Source of the DNA: Nocardia crassostreae
GTDB lineage: Bacteria > Actinomycetota > Actinomycetes > Mycobacteriales > Mycobacteriaceae
Length of the DNA stretch: 64,000 nucleotides
Assembly (NCBI RefSeq): GCF_001613405.1
Contig: NZ_BDCH01000009.1
Coordinates: 1 to 64,000, forward strand
Reading direction: 5' to 3'
Shown here: one piece after another, positions 47,600 to 57,027 of the stretch
Layout of the letters: the number at the start of each line of letters is the position of its first letter
Numbering within the stretch: position 1 is the first letter of the stretch
The notes under the pieces: model-generated
Databases searched by the model: none
What the model was told of the DNA's origin: nothing
What the model saw: only the letters and a program-made list of their open reading frames with translations
Translations under genes and position numbers: made by a program

Positions 47600-47848
47600 A
47601 TGTCGGAGGAAGCAGTGCCCACCGTCGCGGAGGTGGTCGAGTCCTGGAACGTGCCCGCCGAGGCGACGGCTGCCGCGCGCATTCGCAACAACATTCTGGT
47701 GGCCATCGAGCGCGGGTACGACGATCCGCAATTGGTGGCGGATCTGGCCGTGGGTCCCTTGGTCATGGCGCTGGGGAAGCTGGAAGTGGAACTGGCCGAT
47801 GCGCGGCGGCGCATCGAGGAGTTGGAGCGCGCGGTGGAGGCGCGCTGA
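47600..47848 (+). CDS. Small conserved protein with C-terminal coiled coil
   Basis: An 82-residue protein (MSEEAVPTVAEVVESWNVPA) with an N-terminal helix pair and a C-terminal coiled-coil segment (MALGKLEVELADARRRIEEL). The ribosome site AGGAGGG is 3 bases before the ATG. A role is not known. Confidence 0.65.
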   Translation: MSEEAVPTVAEVVESWNVPAEATAAARIRNNILVAIERGYDDPQLVADLAVGPLVMALGKLEVELADARRRIEELERAVEAR

Positions 47849-48011
47849 TAACGATCGAACATAACGGCCGAATCGATCAGGTATGTCAAGTTGTGACCCG
47901 ATCATCGGGATGCGGAATCACCGTGCTGACCGGCGTTTTGCGCGGACACGCGACACACGGGCCCTGTGGGGTGGACAACAGAGCCGCCTAGTCGTAATCT
48001 CTTCGTGACTT

Positions 48012-48192
48012 AGCGGAGTCTGTCGCTTAATCGGAGAGGCGGCCCGCGACGTTACCGCCTAATCGGAGACGAGCCTCAAATTCGTCCTCGAGCCGGGGAC
48101 CCACGTTCGTTGGGGTGAATCTCCTTCGGCCACAAGCCGTTGGGGTAGGGCCTACTTGCTGGCCCGAACCCGTCAGCTAACCCGGTCGGTGG
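48012..48192 (+). promoter_or_regulatory. c-di-AMP (ydaO/yuaA) riboswitch
   Basis: The leader of the NlpC/P60 gene carries the conserved elements of the ydaO-yuaA class: GCCGGGGACCCACGTT followed by GGGGTGAATC in one stem-loop, and GAACCCGTCAGCTAACCCGG in the other, in the right order and spacing. This class binds cyclic di-AMP and turns off cell-wall hydrolase and osmolyte transport genes. In actinobacteria it is found upstream of rpf and NlpC/P60 genes, as here. The exact boundaries are approximate. Confidence 0.85.
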
Positions 48193-48225
48193 TCAAGAGC
48201 AAGAAAAGATCGGAGACACGGGTCG

Positions 48226-48873
48226 GTGGGTAAGCACAGCTTGCAGCGAGAATCTCGGCTGCCGAATTCCGTCAAGGGCGCCGTTGTGATGGGCGCGCTC
48301 GCGGCCACGACGACCGGCGCGTTCCCGGCGATCACCGCCCAGGCCGCCACCGTCGAGATTCCGGGTATCGGCAATTTCGATGTGCCGGACGAGTTCACGC
48401 CCCATGTGCAGCAGTCCAACCAGGCGGTCAAGGACTTCGCGGCCAATGTCCCGCAGGCCAATATCGACAACCCGGGCGTCAACAACAACTCCGGCTTCTT
48501 CGGCCTGCCGGAGATGATGAAGCCCAGCACCCCCGCGAACATCGCCCTCGAGGCCGCGCAGACCAAGGTTGGTGCGCAGTACTCCTGGGGCGCCTCGGGC
48601 CCCTACAGCTTCGACTGCTCCGGTCTGGTCCAGTGGGCCTACAAGCAGGCGGGAGTCGAGCTGCCCCGCACCAGCTTCGAGCAGTCCCACGTCGGCGCTC
48701 CGGTCGCCTACGAGAACCTCCAGCCCGGCGATATCGTCATCACCAATGGCGGCGGCCACGTCGGCATCTACGCCGGTGACAACAAGCTCCTCAATGCCGT
48801 CCAGTCCGGCACCCCGGTTTCCTACACCCCCCTGCGCCCCGACATGGTCGTGACCGCCCGCCGCGTCGCGTAA
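48226..48873 (+). CDS. Secreted NlpC/P60 peptidoglycan endopeptidase
   Basis: The 215-residue protein from GTG has a signal peptide (VKGAVVMGALAATTTGAFPA, cleavage near AQA at about residue 40), a Pro/Asn-rich linker and an NlpC/P60 domain: GAQYSWGASGPYSFDCSGLV with the catalytic Cys, and GDIVITNGGGHVGIYAGDNK with the catalytic His. It resembles RipD-like and small NlpC/P60 proteins of actinomycetes. It cleaves peptide cross-links outside the cell. Expression is probably controlled by c-di-AMP through the leader riboswitch. Confidence 0.9.
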   Translation: MGKHSLQRESRLPNSVKGAVVMGALAATTTGAFPAITAQAATVEIPGIGNFDVPDEFTPHVQQSNQAVKDFAANVPQANIDNPGVNNNSGFFGLPEMMKPSTPANIALEAAQTKVGAQYSWGASGPYSFDCSGLVQWAYKQAGVELPRTSFEQSHVGAPVAYENLQPGDIVITNGGGHVGIYAGDNKLLNAVQSGTPVSYTPLRPDMVVTARRVA

Positions 48874-48913
48874 GCGCAAAACCCACTCGCACGTTATCGG
48901 TAGCGTATAGCGC

Positions 48914-49312
48914 GTGACGTCAGCGCTACCGAGTGAAGCGGCCCAAGCCCGTGTCGACTCCTGGGTTTGGGCCGTCCGGCTGTTCAAGACCAGATCCGCG
49001 GCGGCCACGGCCTGCCGCGCGGGTCATGTGCGCGTGAACGGCATTCCCGTGAAGCCCGCGCACAATCTGAAGCACGGTGACGAGATCCGCGTCCGGGTCG
49101 GCGGATTGGAGCGCATCGTGGTCGTGGAGCGGCTCATCACCAAGCGCGTGGGCGCGGCCGTCGCCGTGCAGTGCATGATCGACAAGAGCCCGCCGCCGCC
49201 TGATCCGCAGCTGGTCGCCGCGCTGCCGCGCCGGGATCGAGGCTCCGGGCGGCCCACCAAACGTGAACGCCGCGAGACCGATCGGCTGCTCGGGCGCACT
49301 CCGGAGAGTTAA
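48914..49312 (+). CDS. S4-domain RNA-binding protein (Hsp15-like)
   Basis: The 132-residue protein has an S4 domain at residues 12-80 (ARVDSWVWAVRLFKTRSAAA, TACRAGHVRVNGIPVKPAHN, LKHGDEIRVRVGGLERIVVV) and a basic C-terminal tail (GSGRPTKRERRETDRLLGRT). Hsp15-type proteins bind stalled 50S subunits. GTG at 48914. Its stop overlaps the stop of the convergent antiporter gene by four bases. Confidence 0.85.
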   Translation: MTSALPSEAAQARVDSWVWAVRLFKTRSAAATACRAGHVRVNGIPVKPAHNLKHGDEIRVRVGGLERIVVVERLITKRVGAAVAVQCMIDKSPPPPDPQLVAALPRRDRGSGRPTKRERRETDRLLGRTPES

Positions 49313-50442
49313 GCGGGCGGCTGTTGCCGGGCGGCCCGGGCCGTCGCCCAGGTGGCCGCGATCAAGGTGACCACCGCGCCGAGCATGAGCGCCGCCGATA
49401 CGCCCGGTTTCAGGACGTGCAGCTGGGTGCCGACGGTGACGGCCGCGACCGGCACCCCGATCTGCGCGGCGGCCAAGGCGCCGTGGGCGATCGGCTGACC
49501 GGTCAGGCGCATGAGCGCGTGCGCGAGGACGGCGGCCCCGCCCAGGACCAGCCCGAGCAGAATCAGTCGCGGGTGTTCACCGAACTCGCGCAGGTTCAGC
49601 CGGGCGCCCAGCCAGACGAAGAACAGCGGGGCCAGGAAGCCGTCGCTGAGGGCGAACAGTTGGCGCGCCACCCGGCGCGGTTCGCCGACCGCGGCAACCG
49701 CGAGGCCGAAGGCGAAGCCCGCCAGCATGATCGAGACATGGGTGCGGGTGGCCAGCGCGCCGAGCAGGAACAGCAGGGCCAGGCTCACCCGCAGCTCGAG
49801 GGCGAACTGCCGCTCCTCGGAGACCCGGTGCGCGCGCCGCCGCAGACCCGAGGTCTCCAGATAGCGCAGGGCGAAGAACAGTCCGGTCGCGGCGGCCGCG
49901 ATGAGCACCGCGCCGAGGGCGGCCCGCCCGGCATTGCCCGGATCGATCACCAGCGGCAGCGCCACCACCGCGGCGGCATCGGCAAGGGCGACCTGAGCGG
50001 TCAACTCCAGCACCGGCTTTCCGGTCAGCCCCTGGGCGTCGATGATGGGCAGCACCACCGCCGCCGACGAGGACGCGATGAGCACCGCGTACAACGGCCC
50101 GTGGCCGGTCTCAAACCAGGCCGCCACCGCGACGCCCGCGACCGCCGCCACCAGGCCCACCAGCACCGCCCGCAGCGCGCCCGCGCCCAGCGCCGACCGG
50201 ACGGCGGTATTCCGGATCGGGACGTGGGTGCCCGCCACGAACATGACCACCGCGAAGCCCACATCGGCCAGGAACGCGAAGGTCGGGTCCTCCGGGTGCA
50301 GCACTCCGAATCCGGTGGCGCCGAACACGATTCCCGCCAGCAGCTCGCCGAGCACCACCGGGACGTGCCAGGACCGCCGCCAGGCCAGCAGCGGTCCGGC
50401 CAGCCCGAGCACGGTGATGAGGGCGAGGGTTTCGAAGGTCAC
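49309..50442 (-). CDS. Cation/proton antiporter (CPA2, KefB-like)
   Basis: A 377-residue membrane protein with about 12 helices. Typical CPA2 segments are visible: LLAWRRSWHVPVVLGELLAG, ADVGFAVVMFVAGTHVPIRN, LIASSSAAVVLPIIDAQGLT and ALADAAAVVALPLVI, the last carrying an Asp in the ion-binding position. There is no TrkA-N or other C-terminal regulatory domain. It probably exchanges K+ or Na+ for protons. Its start overlaps the stop of the preceding ParB-like gene by four bases. Confidence 0.8.
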   Translation of the reverse strand: MTFETLALITVLGLAGPLLAWRRSWHVPVVLGELLAGIVFGATGFGVLHPEDPTFAFLADVGFAVVMFVAGTHVPIRNTAVRSALGAGALRAVLVGLVAAVAGVAVAAWFETGHGPLYAVLIASSSAAVVLPIIDAQGLTGKPVLELTAQVALADAAAVVALPLVIDPGNAGRAALGAVLIAAAATGLFFALRYLETSGLRRRAHRVSEERQFALELRVSLALLFLLGALATRTHVSIMLAGFAFGLAVAAVGEPRRVARQLFALSDGFLAPLFFVWLGARLNLREFGEHPRLILLGLVLGGAAVLAHALMRLTGQPIAHGALAAAQIGVPVAAVTVGTQLHVLKPGVSAALMLGAVVTLIAATWATARAARQQPPA

Positions 50443-50831
50443 GGCATGGAGGCGATTTTCACCGGGATGGCGATGTTCTCGTCGGCGTAGTAGATGGCGC
50501 AGGTGCGGTGGTAGCCGTCCACGATCTGGGCGGGTACGCCCTTGCGGAAGTCGCCGCGCACCATGAGGATCGGCGAGAGCGCCTTACCGGCGACAATCTT
50601 CTCCATATCCTTGCGCACGTGCAGGTTGTACATGGGCAGCAGTTCCAGCTGCGCGGCCCGCAGCAGGTCCTTGGCCTTCTTGTGCGAGAGTTCGACCGCC
50701 CGCAACTCCTCGACCACGGTGTTCACCACCTGCGGTTCGGCCAACATCTCCAGATAGTCGGCGGCCGCCGGATAGTCGTGCTCATCCGGCGCGTCCTTCC
50801 ATTTCACTACGACCGTTGGCTCCGATGACAT
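50439..50831 (-). CDS. ParB/sulfiredoxin-fold protein
   Basis: The 130-residue protein ends with LSPILMVRGDFRKGVPAQIV and DGYHRTCAIYYADENIAIPV, which resembles the catalytic/DNA-binding motif of the ParB-sulfiredoxin fold (GxxRxxA-type wording, here DGYHR). The preceding helices (LEMLAEPQVVNTVVEELRAV) are charged. The fold suits a CTP-binding switch, a nuclease or an RNA modifier. It is translationally coupled to the antiporter gene by a four-base overlap, unusual company for this fold. Confidence 0.6.
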   Translation of the reverse strand: MSSEPTVVVKWKDAPDEHDYPAAADYLEMLAEPQVVNTVVEELRAVELSHKKAKDLLRAAQLELLPMYNLHVRKDMEKIVAGKALSPILMVRGDFRKGVPAQIVDGYHRTCAIYYADENIAIPVKIASMP

Positions 50832-50885
50832 TCCGTCATCATTCCCGCGCGGCCGGACCACCCGAGTCCGACACGCCACGCGAAT

Positions 50886-53723
50886 TCAACCGGCGGTCAT
50901 GATCCGGCGGTGCGGATGCGCGTCGGCGAGCGCGCGCACCAGCCCGGCATCGGCGGCGCAGACCACGGTGAAATCGGTCGGATCGTCGTCGGTCAGCTCG
51001 ACCAGATTCGCGGCGGCGACCGGTTGCGGTTCCCGGATGGCGTGCACGATGCCGCGCAGCGGAACCCCGAATTCGCGAATGTCTTGCAGGGCGGTAGCCA
51101 AATCATTGCGATCACCGGTATCGCAGCGCACCACCACGATCCGGTCCTCCAAACCCTCCAGCGGCGGCGGTAGCGCCCGCGGCACCCGGGCAAGCACGAC
51201 CACATCGCGCGCCCCCGCGTCCAGCAGCCAGCGCACGGCCGCCGCGCCCAGCGCGCCCAGCCCGCCCGCCACCACATACGTCCCCTCCGGCCGGACCGTG
51301 ACCGGCGGGAAGCGCGGCCCCGGCGGCTCGGGAATCGCCCGGCTCCGCCAATGCCGTTGCGGCGGCGCGGCGGTGTGCGGTCCCAGCGCGGTCCAGTCGA
51401 CGCTGCGCCCGTCCAGATACAGCCGCGCAATGGCGCGCAGAAAGGTCTCACCCTCGACGGCCCGCGAGGCGGCCGGATAGCTCGCGTCCCGGAACGCCGG
51501 GTGCTCCCGCAGGGCGGCCGCCAGCACCGGATGCGGCGCGATCTCCAGCACGGTCGAAATGCCTTCCCGTGCAGCCCGTTCCAGCGCGGCGGCCAACTCG
51601 ATCGGCCCGGCCGCATGCGTGCCCCAGTACGCCGCGTCCATGCGCAGCGGCAGCCCTGCCGCCACGGCTCCCTCGAGCGCCCCGGCAGTCGGCGTCGTGC
51701 CGGAGCCGTCGCCGGTCGCGCTGCCGCGATCGGCGAGGTGGAGACCGCCGAGGACACCGAGCCCGGCGGCGGGCGGACCGTGTTCGCCGATGACCGCGCC
51801 GCGCCGGGTCGTCGAGTAGATGGGGAGCTTCGGGGTCCGTGCCTCGATCCCATTCAGCTCCGTGATCAGTTGTGGGGCAATGGTTCGCACCCGTGGGATG
51901 TGCAGGGCCGCGCCCGGACCCTCGACGCTCAGGCGCTGCGCGGAAATGGCGCGGCGGTGCGCGCGCCGCACCAGGGCGTCGATATAGCGCGGCTCGCCGG
52001 AGACGGTAATCGAACTCGCGCCGTCCACGGCCGACACGCCGATGACCTCGTGCATCGGTTCGACCAGGCGCATGGCCTCCGCGGGCGTGGCCTCGAGCAC
52101 CGCCGCCGCGGCGTGATTGCCGACCGTGGTCAGCATGCGGCCGCGCGCCACCACGATGCGGGCCGCATCCGATAGGGAAAGCGCGCCACCCACCACGGCC
52201 GCCGCGATCTCGCCGACCCCGTGCCCGGCCACCGCGTCCGGCTGCACACCCCAGGCGGCGAACAACTCGGCCAGTGCCAGCTGGAACACGAACAGTGCGG
52301 GCTGGCCGGAATCCGTGCCGATACCGGCGGATCCGAACCCGGTGCGCGGCGACCAGACTCGCGGCCCACCGGCCGCGGCCACGGCGTCGGCCGCAGCACC
52401 GAGGGCGTCGGCGAAGATCGGGTACCGGGCCGCCAGCGCCTCGCCCATGCGCGAGTGTGCACCGCCGCCGGAGAACAGGAAGAGCACTCTACCGTCGCGC
52501 CGATCCGCCGATATCCCGAAAACGTCGCCGCCGGATCCACGGGATGCGTCTCGGCCCAGCAGGAGGGAGGAATCCCCCCGTGCGGCCGCTCCCCGCGCCG
52601 CAGTTTCCCGCGCCGCTGCTTCGCGTGCTGCTGCTTCGCGTGCCGCCGTCTCCTGTGCCGCTGCTTCGCGTGCTGCTGCTTCGCGTGGCGCCGCCTCCTG
52701 TGCCGCAGTTTCCCGCCCTGCCGCGTCTCGCGCCGGAGTCGTTCGGGGCGGTCCGGCATGGTTTTGGCCGGTACCCTCGGTGGCCGGATGGCCTCCGGCC
52801 GCAAGCGCGTCGGAATGGGGGCGTGCGCCCTTGACCGCGTGTGTGGCGGGCCCGATGCGCTGCGCCAGGGCGTAAAGCAGTGCCCTCGCCTCGGAGCGGT
52901 CGCGGGCGAGCACCGCGCCGCGGACCGGCTCCGGCGTGAGTCTGGCGGCGGCTGCGGCGAATTCGCGCATACAGCGCGCCGAGCCGACCGCCTCGGCCCA
53001 GCGCAGGGCGAGTTCGTGGACGGCTGCCGTATCGCGCCCGGACAGCGGAATGAGCACCGTGGGCTCGTCGTCGTGCCGAGGAGGTGCGGGATCGAGCCGC
53101 GGGCGCGCGCCAGCGGTGGTGCGGGACAGCGCGATGCGGGCCTCGAGGTCGCCGGGACCGGGGAAACCTATTCCACTGTCGGTGATTTGGGCGTACTGCC
53201 GGGTTCTGCTGCGCATTGTGTCGGTGGTGCGCTGGAGTACCAGCACCGTGCACAGATCCCGTTCGCCGGGGATCTCCATGCCTGAAATGTCCGGTAGCAG
53301 GACTAGATTCGTGCCACCCGCAATAACGAACGGCACCGATTCGTCGGCCAGTAGCCGCATGGCCGTATCCACCGCCACCAATGGCGAGGCTCGGTCGCTG
53401 TCCACCATCAGGCTGGGGCCGTGCAGGTCCAGAGCTTTCGACAGCTGATGTGCGCTGTTGACTGTGCGCCCGGAGGCTCCCGCCGTTCCGAATACCACGC
53501 CCGCGCGCGAGCCGGGGGCCAGGCAGCCGAGTCCGGCATCGTCCAGGGCTTCCACGGCGACCTCGAGAATCACCCGCTGCCGGGGTCCGAGCCCGGCGGC
53601 CTCGATATCCCCGATGCCGAACCAGTCGTGATCGAAATCCACACCGGGAGCCCGGCAGCCGACGCCCACGACGGACACCGCGACCTGCGGTGCCGAATCG
53701 GATGCTCTCGTACTCTGCCGCAC
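50886..53723 (-). CDS. PKS-like protein with inactive KS and AT and partial KR
   Basis: The 945-residue protein has remnants of three type I PKS domains. Residues 1-190 match the first part of a ketosynthase, but the nucleophile motif is VDSDRASPLVAVDTAM instead of VDTACSS, and the downstream His motifs are missing. Residues about 425-730 match an acyltransferase (VLFLFSGGGAHSRMGEALAA), but the nucleophile reads AGHGVGEIAAAVVG with Gly for Ser. The C terminus is a ketoreductase-like Rossmann segment (TYVVAGGLGALGAAAVRWLL) that ends soon after. Between them is an Ala/Glu/Arg repeat linker. No ACP is present. The frame is long and intact, so the loss of catalysis may be selected; a role other than polyketide synthesis is inference. 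Confidence 0.75.
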   Translation of the reverse strand: MRQSTRASDSAPQVAVSVVGVGCRAPGVDFDHDWFGIGDIEAAGLGPRQRVILEVAVEALDDAGLGCLAPGSRAGVVFGTAGASGRTVNSAHQLSKALDLHGPSLMVDSDRASPLVAVDTAMRLLADESVPFVIAGGTNLVLLPDISGMEIPGERDLCTVLVLQRTTDTMRSRTRQYAQITDSGIGFPGPGDLEARIALSRTTAGARPRLDPAPPRHDDEPTVLIPLSGRDTAAVHELALRWAEAVGSARCMREFAAAAARLTPEPVRGAVLARDRSEARALLYALAQRIGPATHAVKGARPHSDALAAGGHPATEGTGQNHAGPPRTTPARDAAGRETAAQEAAPREAAAREAAAQETAAREAAAREAAARETAARGAAARGDSSLLLGRDASRGSGGDVFGISADRRDGRVLFLFSGGGAHSRMGEALAARYPIFADALGAAADAVAAAGGPRVWSPRTGFGSAGIGTDSGQPALFVFQLALAELFAAWGVQPDAVAGHGVGEIAAAVVGGALSLSDAARIVVARGRMLTTVGNHAAAAVLEATPAEAMRLVEPMHEVIGVSAVDGASSITVSGEPRYIDALVRRAHRRAISAQRLSVEGPGAALHIPRVRTIAPQLITELNGIEARTPKLPIYSTTRRGAVIGEHGPPAAGLGVLGGLHLADRGSATGDGSGTTPTAGALEGAVAAGLPLRMDAAYWGTHAAGPIELAAALERAAREGISTVLEIAPHPVLAAALREHPAFRDASYPAASRAVEGETFLRAIARLYLDGRSVDWTALGPHTAAPPQRHWRSRAIPEPPGPRFPPVTVRPEGTYVVAGGLGALGAAAVRWLLDAGARDVVVLARVPRALPPPLEGLEDRIVVVRCDTGDRNDLATALQDIREFGVPLRGIVHAIREPQPVAAANLVELTDDDPTDFTVVCAADAGLVRALADAHPHRRIMTAG
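52578..52727 (-). repeat. Ten tandem 15-base repeats encoding EAAAR-type pentapeptides
   Basis: Ten consecutive in-frame 15-base units encode variants of the pentapeptide (E/D)(A/T)AA(R/Q), one of them EAAPR, within the PKS-like gene between the KS and AT remnants. Units 4 and 7 are identical. EAAAR repeats form stiff alpha-helical spacers. Such arrays change length by slippage, so copy number may differ between strains. Confidence 0.85.
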
Positions 53724-53848
53724 AGGAATTCCCTCCCGCGTCCGGCGGGCTCGCCGGGGTACCCCCGCGATTCTGCCAAGATTTCGGCGAGCCCAGAAGA
53801 GCTTTCGGGTACGTGCTTGTCACCCGCCATTGCGGGTGGACTCGGTGA

Positions 53849-54010
53849 CTACGAGGCGGTGGGGAAGGGGTGCTCGAGATCTGCCGCCGTGGCATGCGAG
53901 CTGAAGAACCGTAATGCCAGGTTCACCGCGTCCTGTTCGGTGCGTACCCCCGAGATGGCCATGGTCCGGCGCAGCGCATCGTCGTCGAGATAGATACGAG
54001 TGATTGCCAT
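53849..54010 (-). CDS. VapB-like ribbon-helix-helix antitoxin, orphan
   Basis: A 53-residue protein, MAITRIYLDDDALRRTMAIS, then GVRTEQDAVNLALRFF. This is the pattern of type II antitoxins of the VapB family: N-terminal beta strand for DNA binding followed by two helices. GGAGG lies 8 bases before the ATG. A PIN-domain VapC toxin gene would be expected directly downstream; instead the PKS-like gene begins 126 bases later. The antitoxin is therefore an orphan, possibly a solitary regulator of that gene. Confidence 0.65.
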   Translation of the reverse strand: MAITRIYLDDDALRRTMAISGVRTEQDAVNLALRFFSSHATAADLEHPFPTAS

Positions 54011-54162
54011 TTCGGCACCTCCGCACGTCCGTCGGTACTGAAAGCATGACGGATCGGCGGGCCGCAGTCACCGGTTTGACGGTAGTCTTCGCAGATTTTG
54101 CTAAGAGAACTTCGCTGGAATTGTCTGGGACGTACGGGTTTTCGACCGGCCCGGATGGTGAA

Positions 54163-54193
54163 AGCCCCGCGGTGAACGAATCGCCGCGGGGCT
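54163..54193 (-). terminator. Stem-loop terminator
   Basis: AGCCCCGCGG and its complement flank an 11-base loop about 27 bases past the stop of the nitronate monooxygenase gene (minus strand) and are followed on that strand by TTTC. The region 54011-54162 shows no gene. Confidence 0.65.
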
Positions 54194-54219
54194 CTCGGGT
54201 GCTACGGGACGGGTTCTCG

Positions 54220-55251
<1,032 letters not shown>

Positions 55252-55412
55252 TCAACCCCGATGTGATTCGGAGTTTGCACCAGAAACGGAGCTGTTACGC
55301 CTGACCTGGGGATAACCGCGACCTGCGAATGTGCTCGACAAGATCGAATTATCGGCTCTGAGCTGGGAGTTGAACGAATGATAATTTTCGAGCCAAACCT
55401 TCTCTGTAACCC

Positions 55413-55442
55413 TTGTCACGCCAAGAAGTTAGGTGGTATTCT
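55413..55442 (+). promoter_or_regulatory. Candidate sigma-70-type promoter of the acyl-CoA ligase gene
   Basis: TTGTCA at 55413 and TATTCT at 55437 are 18 bases apart, in the A/T-richer stretch upstream of the ATG at 55478. The match is reasonable but unproven. Confidence 0.35.
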
Positions 55443-55477
55443 CACGCTCGATAATCGGTCCGAGAGGAGTTCTGCAC

Positions 55478-56981
55478 ATGAGCGCGGGTTTCCAGCCGCT
55501 GGACGAGCCGATTCGGTCGCGGCGCAATCACTGGGTCAACCAGGTCGCCACGCACGCGGCCATGCGGCCCGACAGTGTGGCCTTCCGGTTCCAGGGCACG
55601 GACACCACGTGGTCGCGGCTGCACGAGCGCTCGGAACGCTTCGCCGATGCGCTCGCCCGTCGAGGGGTCGGGTTCGGCGATCGGGTGCTGATTCTGGCGC
55701 TCAACTACGTCGAGTACATCGAGGCCGTCTTCGGCATCAATGCGCTCGGGGCCATCGCGGTGCCGGTCAACTTCCGGCTCACCCCCGCCCGAGGTCGCCT
55801 ATATCGTGAGCGATTCGGGGGCGAAAACCATCGTCACCGACGCGGTGCTGCAGCCGCTGGCCGCCGCGGTGCGGGCGCAGGCGCCGGAGCTGGCCACCTG
55901 CGTGGTGATCAACGGTGCGAGCGGTGACGGCGTCATCGGTTTCGAGGATTTCCTGGCCGAGCCGGGCGAACCCCATGCGCCGCTGGATATTCCGGAAGAC
56001 ACCCCGTGCCTGATCATGTACACCTCGGGCACCACCGGCAGCCCCAAGGGTGCGGTGCTGTCCTACGCGAATATGAACGCGCAGGCGCTCACCTGTATCC
56101 GGGCCATGGAGATCACCCAGGAGTCGGTGGCCTTCTGCACCTCACCGCTGTTCCACATTGCCGGACTGGGCAGTCTCACCCCGTATTTCGTGCTCGGCGG
56201 CAAGACGGTGCTGCACCCGCTGGGCGCCTTCAATGCCACCGACTTCCTCGACGCCGTCGAGGCCGAACAGGCCACCACCGCCTTCTGCGTGCCCGCGCAA
56301 TGGCAGATGATCTGCGAGGAGCCGACGGTCAAAGAGCGCAAGCTGGCGCTGCAGGCGCTGTGCTGGGGCGCGGCCCCGGCCTCGGACACGGTGCTGCGGG
56401 CCATGGCCGACTGCTTCCCGAACGCCTTCAATGTGGCGGTGTTCGGGCAGACCGAGATGTCGCCCATCACCTGCGTGCTCGACGGTAAGGACGCGCTGCG
56501 CAAGCTCGGCTCGGTGGGCAAGCCCATCCCGACCATTCAGGCCCGCGTGGTCGACGACGAGATGAACGATGTCGCGCCGGGCGAGGTCGGCGAGATCGTG
56601 TATCGCGGCCCGACCATGATGTCGGGCTACTGGAACAAGCCCGAGGCCACCGCGGAAGCCTTCGCGGGCGGCTGGTTCCACTCCGGCGACCTGGTCAAGC
56701 AGGATGCGGAGGGCTTCGTCTGGGTGGTGGACCGCAAGAAGGACATGATCATCTCCGGCGGCGAGAACATCTACTGCGCCGAGGTGGAGAACGTGCCGGT
56801 CGCCGTGGTGGCGCTCGTGCCGGGTGCGGACGAGCTCACCCTCGCCGAGCTCGAGCCGTTCCTCAACGAGTCGCTGGCGCGCTACAAGCACCCCAAGGAT
56901 CTGGTCGTCGTGGCCGAGCTGCCGCGCAACCCCAGCGGCAAGGTCGTGAAATTCGAACTGCGCAAGCAATTCTTGGCCTGA
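55478..56981 (+). pseudogene. Acyl-CoA synthetase (FadD-type), frameshifted and internally deleted
   Basis: Adenylate-forming enzyme that activates fatty acids. The N-terminal part (RLHERSERFADALARRGVGF, VEYIEAVFGINALGAIAVPV) reaches NFRLTP, where a run of five C at 55782-55786 shifts the frame by one. The enzyme resumes as PPEVAYIVSDSGAKTIVTDA and keeps the AMP-binding motif CLIMYTSGTTGSPKGAVLSY. Later, SGGENIYCAEVEN is joined directly to VPVAVVALVPGADELTLAEL. About 25 residues that normally follow (the hinge-region strand and the partner motif of the C-terminal lid) are missing near 56791-56794. The C-terminal catalytic Lys in PSGKVVKFELRK is present. Two lesions inactivate it. Confidence 0.85.
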
Positions 56982-57027
56982 TCACGAAAGCTCGCGCGAC
57001 ACCACGGCGGTACGGCAGCATCGAGGC

